A stretch of DNA of 64,000 nucleotides from Marivita hallyeonensis (GTDB lineage: Bacteria; Pseudomonadota; Alphaproteobacteria; Rhodobacterales; Rhodobacteraceae). The stretch covers positions 930,001 through 994,000 of the forward strand of contig NZ_FQXC01000001.1 of NCBI RefSeq assembly GCF_900129875.1, read 5' to 3'. Of the stretch, positions 59,860 to 64,000 are shown piece after piece. The notes under the pieces are model-generated. The model saw nothing but the letters and a program-made list of their open reading frames with translations, made no database searches and was not told the origin of the DNA. The position numbers were made by a program, and so were the translations under genes. Position 1 is the stretch's first letter; every line of letters begins with the position of its first letter.

Positions 59860-60852
59860 ATGTCCGCTGCCGCTGCCACGACAGTCCCTGACCCGCATAT
59901 TCCCGTCCTGCTTGGCCCGCTCTTGCGGGCCGTCGCGCCGGTGTCCGGTGTCTGGATCGATGGGACCTTTGGCGCGGGCGGCTATGCGCGCGGATTGATC
60001 GCGGCGGGCGCGGAGAAGGTCATTGGCATCGACCGCGATCCGCTGGCGCATGAGATGGCGGCGGATTGGCTTGGCGACTACGCGGGTCGGATCGAACTGC
60101 ATCAGGCGAATTTTGCCGAGATGGACGAAATCGCGTCCGACGTGGATGGTGTGGTTCTTGATCTGGGCGTGTCGTCAATGCAGCTGGATCGGGCGGAGCG
60201 CGGGTTTTCCTTTATGAAAGACGGCCCGCTCGACATGCGGATGGGGCAGGACGGGCCGTCTGCGGCGGATATCGTCAATGAAGCCGCTGAGGTGGATTTG
60301 GCCGATATCCTTTACACTTACGGCGAAGAGCGGGCCTCGCGACGGATCGCGAAGGCGATTGTCGCGGCGCGCAAGATCACGCCGATCACGCGGACTTTGG
60401 AACTGGCTGGCATCATCGAGACCTGCCTACCGCGTCCGAAGCCGAACCAGTCACATCCTGCGACGCGCAGCTTTCAGGCGCTCCGCATTGCGGTGAACGA
60501 TGAATACGGCGCACTGATGCGCGGGCTGATGGCGGCGGAGCGGGTGCTCAAGGCCGGTGGATTGCTGGCTGTCGTGAGTTTCCATTCGGTCGAGGACCGG
60601 ATGGTCAAGCGCTTCATGCAGTCGCGCGCCGGGCAGACCGGGCGCGCGAATCGCTACGCGCCCGAGGTCGAAGCTGTTGCACCCGCGTTCGAGATCGTCA
60701 CCCGGAAGGCAGTGGGTCCCGATCCCGAAGAGGTCGCCGCGAATCCGCGCGCGCGATCGGCCAAACTGCGCGTGGCGCGGCGCACGGACGCGCCTGCCGG
60801 AGATATCGACGCAGGACAAATCGCTCTGCCGCAACTGAAGGAGGCACGCTGA
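59860..60852 (+). CDS. rsmH: 16S rRNA (cytosine-N4) methyltransferase RsmH
   Basis: A 330-residue SAM-dependent methyltransferase acting on C1402 of 16S rRNA. N-terminal [16 protein letters not shown] motif [14 protein letters not shown] (about 37-50), [16 protein letters not shown] (about 104-119) and [13 protein letters not shown] (about 244-256) are all family hallmarks. Its stop overlaps the ftsL start by one base (TGATG). Confidence 0.95.
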   Translation: MSAAAATTVPDPHIPVLLGPLLRAVAPVSGVWIDGTFGAGGYARGLIAAGAEKVIGIDRDPLAHEMAADWLGDYAGRIELHQANFAEMDEIASDVDGVVLDLGVSSMQLDRAERGFSFMKDGPLDMRMGQDGPSAADIVNEAAEVDLADILYTYGEERASRRIAKAIVAARKITPITRTLELAGIIETCLPRPKPNQSHPATRSFQALRIAVNDEYGALMRGLMAAERVLKAGGLLAVVSFHSVEDRMVKRFMQSRAGQTGRANRYAPEVEAVAPAFEIVTRKAVGPDPEEVAANPRARSAKLRVARRTDAPAGDIDAGQIALPQLKEAR

Positions 60853-61196
60853 TGCGGTCGCTCATGTATGTTCTGACCTTTCTCACGGTGATTGGCGCCG
60901 CGTTCTGGGCCTATCACGAGAACTACAAGACTCAGGCGGCGCTGGGCGAGGCGCAGGCGGTGCGGGCAGAGATTCGCGACGCACGGGCGCGGCTGGCCGT
61001 GCTCAAGGCGGAATGGGCCTATCTGAACCGTCCCGACCGGCTGCGCGATCTGGCCGAGGTGAATTTCGACCGGTTGCGTCTGATGCCGTTGCAGCCGGAT
61101 CAGTTCGGGCGGGTCGACCAAGTCGCCTATCCCAAGCCGCCCGAAGTGCCGATCACTGATCCGATTGAGGTTTCCAGCGCCGGAGCGAACGAATGA
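60852..61196 (+). CDS. ftsL: Cell division protein FtsL
   Basis: A 114-residue bitopic protein: a short cytoplasmic start and membrane helix (MYVLTFLTVIGAAFWAYHENY, about 5-25) followed by a periplasmic coiled coil (ALGEAQAVRAEIRDARARLAVLKAEWAYL). It belongs to the FtsQLB divisome sub-complex. Assigned on position between rsmH and ftsI plus this layout, because FtsL sequence is poorly conserved. It overlaps both neighbours (start at the rsmH stop; end overlaps ftsI by 4 bases). Confidence 0.9.
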   Translation: MRSLMYVLTFLTVIGAAFWAYHENYKTQAALGEAQAVRAEIRDARARLAVLKAEWAYLNRPDRLRDLAEVNFDRLRLMPLQPDQFGRVDQVAYPKPPEVPITDPIEVSSAGANE

Positions 61197-62980
61197 TCCG
61201 CACGCCGCTTCGTCCCCTGGCCCGCATCCTTGACGCCCGCCGCAAGGGCGAGAACCCGGATGCCATTGAGCGTGAAAATCTGCGGATTCGGCACGAGCAG
61301 ATGCGCGACAAGGCGCGGTTGCGCGCCGAGGGTCGCCTTTTGGTCATGGCGGTGATGTTCTTCTGCGCGTTCGGTGTCGTCGGAGCACGCATGGGAACGC
61401 TGGCGGCGTCAGAGCCGATGGAGCCGCGCGCGCAGGCCACGGGAGCCTCGATCATCGCGAATCGCGCCGATATCGTCGACCGCAAGGGTCGCATCATGGC
61501 GACCAATATGGAGACGTTTTCGCTCTACGCGCACCCCCAGCAGATGATCGATCCGGAACGCGCTGCAACCGAACTTGTGAAGATTTTTCCAGAGCTTGAT
61601 CACGACCGTTTGCGCAAAGATTTCACTGGCAATCGCAAGTTTATGTGGGTGCGCAAGAAATTGAGCCCAGAGCAGAAGCAAAGCGTGCATGATATCGGGG
61701 AGCCCGGACTCTTGTTCGGCCCGCGCGAGATGCGGCTTTATCCCAACGGCGCCCTGGCAGCGCATATCCTGGGCGGCGCGAGCTTTGGCCGCGAAGGTGT
61801 TCATTCTGCCGAAGTTATCGGCACCGCCGGGATCGAGAAGTTCTTTGACAAGGAATTGCGCGATCCCGCGCGCGAGGGTGCGCCGCTGCAATTGTCGATT
61901 GATCTGACGATCCAGTCGGCGGCAGAACGGGTCCTTCTGGGCGGGATGAAACTTTTGAACGCGAAGGGCGCGGCGAGTGTGCTGATGGATGTGCACACCG
62001 GTGAAGTGATCTCTATCGCGTCGCTGCCCGATTTCGACCCGAACGACCGTCCGCGACCTTTGACCGAGGGCGATGCCTCGGACAGCCCCTTGTTCAACCG
62101 GGCTGTGCAGGGGGTTTATGAGCTTGGTTCGACCTTCAAGATTTTTGCTTCGGCGCAGGCGCTTGAGCTTGGGCTGGTGAACCCTGGGACTGTGATCGAC
62201 ACCTCCGGCCCGATGAAAGTGGGCGGGTTCAAGATCGGTGAATTCAACAACAAGAATTACGGGCCGTTGTCAGTGTCCGACATCATCGTCAAAAGCTCGA
62301 ACCGGGGTACCGGTCGAATGGCGCTGTCGATCGGGTCAAAGCGTCAGAAAGAGTTCCTCGAGGACCTCGGGTTCTTCGAGCCCACACCGCTTGAGATCGT
62401 GGAAGCGAAAGGCGGTCAGCCGCTTTTGCCACAGAAGTGGACGGAACTGTCGAGCGTGACGATTTCTTACGGTCACGGTCTGAGTTCCAGCCCGCTGCAC
62501 CTCGCAGCTGGGTACGCGGCGATTGCGAATGGCGGGCACTATGTGGCGCCCACCCTGTTGCGGCAGGATGGGCCGCGGCTTGGTCCGCGGGTCATGTCAG
62601 AGCGCACCGCCGCGCAATCCCTTGAAATGCTGCGAAAAGTTGTGACCGAGGGCACGGCCAGCTTTGGCGAGGTGCCGGGCTACCATGTCGGCGGCAAGAC
62701 CGGCACGGCGGACAAGCCGAAGCGGCGCGGTGGCGGGTACTACAAGGACAAGGTAATCAACACCTTTGCCTCGGTCTTTCCGACGACCGACCCGAAATAC
62801 GTGCTTATCGTGACCCTGGACGAGCCGGTTGAGACCAGCGGAACTAAGCCGCGTCGCACCGCCGGGTGGACGGCTGTACCCGTTGCAGCGGAGATGATCC
62901 GCCGGGTTGCGCCGCTTCTGGGCTTGCGGCCCGATGTCGAAACAAGGCATTTGACGGGCATCATCAACACCTCGAACTGA
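61193..62980 (+). CDS. ftsI: Peptidoglycan transpeptidase FtsI (PBP3)
   Basis: A 595-residue class B penicillin-binding protein for septal wall synthesis. A membrane helix lies near residue 45-65 (LVMAVMFFCAFGVVGARMG). Transpeptidase motifs: STFK (serine nucleophile, about residue 312), SSN (about 366-368, in IVKSSNRGTG) and KTG (about 502, GGKTGTADKP). It starts overlapping ftsL (61193-61196). The murE start follows 40 bases later. Confidence 0.95.
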   Translation: MIRTPLRPLARILDARRKGENPDAIERENLRIRHEQMRDKARLRAEGRLLVMAVMFFCAFGVVGARMGTLAASEPMEPRAQATGASIIANRADIVDRKGRIMATNMETFSLYAHPQQMIDPERAATELVKIFPELDHDRLRKDFTGNRKFMWVRKKLSPEQKQSVHDIGEPGLLFGPREMRLYPNGALAAHILGGASFGREGVHSAEVIGTAGIEKFFDKELRDPAREGAPLQLSIDLTIQSAAERVLLGGMKLLNAKGAASVLMDVHTGEVISIASLPDFDPNDRPRPLTEGDASDSPLFNRAVQGVYELGSTFKIFASAQALELGLVNPGTVIDTSGPMKVGGFKIGEFNNKNYGPLSVSDIIVKSSNRGTGRMALSIGSKRQKEFLEDLGFFEPTPLEIVEAKGGQPLLPQKWTELSSVTISYGHGLSSSPLHLAAGYAAIANGGHYVAPTLLRQDGPRLGPRVMSERTAAQSLEMLRKVVTEGTASFGEVPGYHVGGKTGTADKPKRRGGGYYKDKVINTFASVFPTTDPKYVLIVTLDEPVETSGTKPRRTAGWTAVPVAAEMIRRVAPLLGLRPDVETRHLTGIINTSN

Positions 62981-63020
62981 GGGCACGCCCTTGGTCGAGC
63001 AACGACAAGAGGGGCGCGTC

Positions 63021-64000
63021 ATGGGGGCAGACGCCAAAAGCCTGAGCGAACTGGGCCTGACCGCGCGCGGCGGGGCAGATGCGTTTGTCACCGGTCTGGC
63101 GGTGGACAGCCGGGACGTGAAGGACGGCTATCTTTTTGCCGCCTTGCCGGGCACACGCATGCATGGCGGAGAATTCATCCAGTATGCCTTGCGCATGGGC
63201 GCGGCCGCGGTTCTGACGGATACCGAAGGAGCCGAGATCGCGCGCGACGTTTTGGATGGGTCCACAGCGGCCGTGATCATCGCCGCCGATCCGCGCCAGA
63301 CGCTGGCCTTCACCGCAGCGCTTTGGTTCGGTGCGCAGCCGGACACCGTCGTCGCGGTGACCGGCACCAACGGCAAGACCAGCGTGGCGAGCTTTGTGCG
63401 GCGCATCTGGCAGTTGCTGGGCCATCAGGCGGTCAATCTGGGCACGACTGGTGTTGAGGGCGATTGGGAAGCGCCCTTGGCGCACACAACGCCCGAGCCG
63501 ATCACGCTGCACCGGGCCTTGGCGGGCGCGACCGAGGCCGGGATCACTCACGCGGCGATGGAGGCGTCTTCGCACGGATTGGCGCAGCGGCGGCTTGACG
63601 GGGTGAACCTGCGCGCGGCGGGGTTCACCAATTTCACGCAGGACCATCTGGATTACCACGAGAGCTTTGAGGCGTATTTCGACGCCAAGGCGGGATTGTT
63701 TGCACGGGTGCTGCCCGAGGACGGGATCGCTGTCATCAATATCGACGACGCGCGCGGCGTGGATATGGTGGCCATCGCCCGGGCGCGCGGGCAGGAAGTC
63801 ATGACCGTGGGCCGGGATGGCGGGGCAGATATGACCCTGCTGGGCCAGCGGTTTGATGGCACCGGGCAGGACGTGCGCATCCGGTTCGGCGGCGAGACGT
63901 TCCAGACACGACTGAACCTCGTCGGCGGGTTTCAGGCTGAAAACGTCATGATCGCGGCGGGGCTGGTGATCGCCAGCGGCGCAGAGCCGGATCGCGTGTT
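63021..64000 (+). CDS. murE: UDP-MurNAc-tripeptide synthetase MurE (5' part)
   Basis: The first 326 residues are visible; the gene runs off the right edge. It adds meso-diaminopimelate to UDP-MurNAc-Ala-Glu. The N-terminal domain has GLAVDSRDVKDGYLFAALPG (about 25-44); the ATP loop is VAVTGTNGKTSVASFV (about 111-126); TTPEPITLHRAL and MEASSHGL follow. The ATG at 63021 is preceded by AGAGGGG. DAP specificity is expected from the lineage, but the deciding DNPR-type motif is beyond the window. Confidence 0.95.
   Translation, partial: MGADAKSLSELGLTARGGADAFVTGLAVDSRDVKDGYLFAALPGTRMHGGEFIQYALRMGAAAVLTDTEGAEIARDVLDGSTAAVIIAADPRQTLAFTAALWFGAQPDTVVAVTGTNGKTSVASFVRRIWQLLGHQAVNLGTTGVEGDWEAPLAHTTPEPITLHRALAGATEAGITHAAMEASSHGLAQRRLDGVNLRAAGFTNFTQDHLDYHESFEAYFDAKAGLFARVLPEDGIAVINIDDARGVDMVAIARARGQEVMTVGRDGGADMTLLGQRFDGTGQDVRIRFGGETFQTRLNLVGGFQAENVMIAAGLVIASGAEPDRV

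Overview
The window is a 64 kb stretch of a GC-rich alphaproteobacterial chromosome, most likely from the roseobacter branch of Rhodobacterales. The evidence is a SAM-II riboswitch in front of metZ, a LexA box of the GAAC-N7-GAAC type before uvrD, a DUF1127 gene followed by four anti-Shine-Dalgarno hairpins like the ccaF1-ccsR locus of Rhodobacter, a one-gene pyruvate carboxylase, and the usual order mraZ-rsmH-ftsL-ftsI-murE. I see no transposase, integrase, prophage or CRISPR array. Most of the window is core chromosome with tightly packed, often overlapping genes.

Layout: 1-6.4 kb holds a methionine-synthase-like gene (cut by the edge), 8-oxoguanine deaminase, a histidinol-phosphatase-type phosphatase, a helix-turn-helix regulator, a quinone oxidoreductase, a LysR regulator, a DUF1127 protein and a Bax-inhibitor-1 membrane protein. 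6.5-17.7 kb holds a fused NuoE/NuoF-type (formate dehydrogenase beta-like) flavoprotein, ftsY, an EamA exporter, ispZ, an Lrp regulator divergent from an ornithine-decarboxylase-type enzyme, a CoxL-like molybdenum hydroxylase overlapping a DUF2235 hydrolase, and a CoA-binding protein. 17.7-25.8 kb carries a probable peptide-modification pair (DUF692/MNIO enzyme plus a small protein with duplicated ACCSGHD motifs) just downstream of histidine genes hisB, hisH, hisA, hisF and hisE, which are interleaved with genes on the other strand. 25.8-34.8 kb has a GNAT enzyme, two tRNA-Gly genes, a membrane adenylate-cyclase-type protein followed by a membrane cyclic-nucleotide-binding protein, a serine hydrolase, pyruvate carboxylase and an L-lactate-dehydrogenase-type flavoprotein. 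34.9-46.8 kb has uvrD, a DUF1963 gene broken by an in-frame TGA, metZ, folE2, a small DUF1127 protein, TrkH, a thiamine-diphosphate decarboxylase and a flavin monooxygenase. 47-53.5 kb has valS, a PLP decarboxylase, the ccsR/ccaF1-like locus and mrp. 53.5-58 kb is a six-gene operon read from a cobalamin riboswitch (FecCD permease, ATPase, ExbB, two ExbD, TonB). 58-64 kb has a LysE exporter, a long AT-rich leader with MraZ-type operator repeats, and the start of the division/cell-wall cluster.

The best candidate for an undescribed system is the two-gene unit at 17701-19564: a 140-residue cysteine-motif protein without a signal peptide, read directly into a DUF692 (MNIO) oxidase that has an extra C-terminal domain. 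It looks like a ribosomally made, post-translationally modified peptide pathway of unknown product. Second-rank items are the cyclase/receptor pair (26731-28976), the B12-riboswitch-controlled TonB/ABC operon that lacks receptor and binding-protein genes, and the CcsR-like RNA array.
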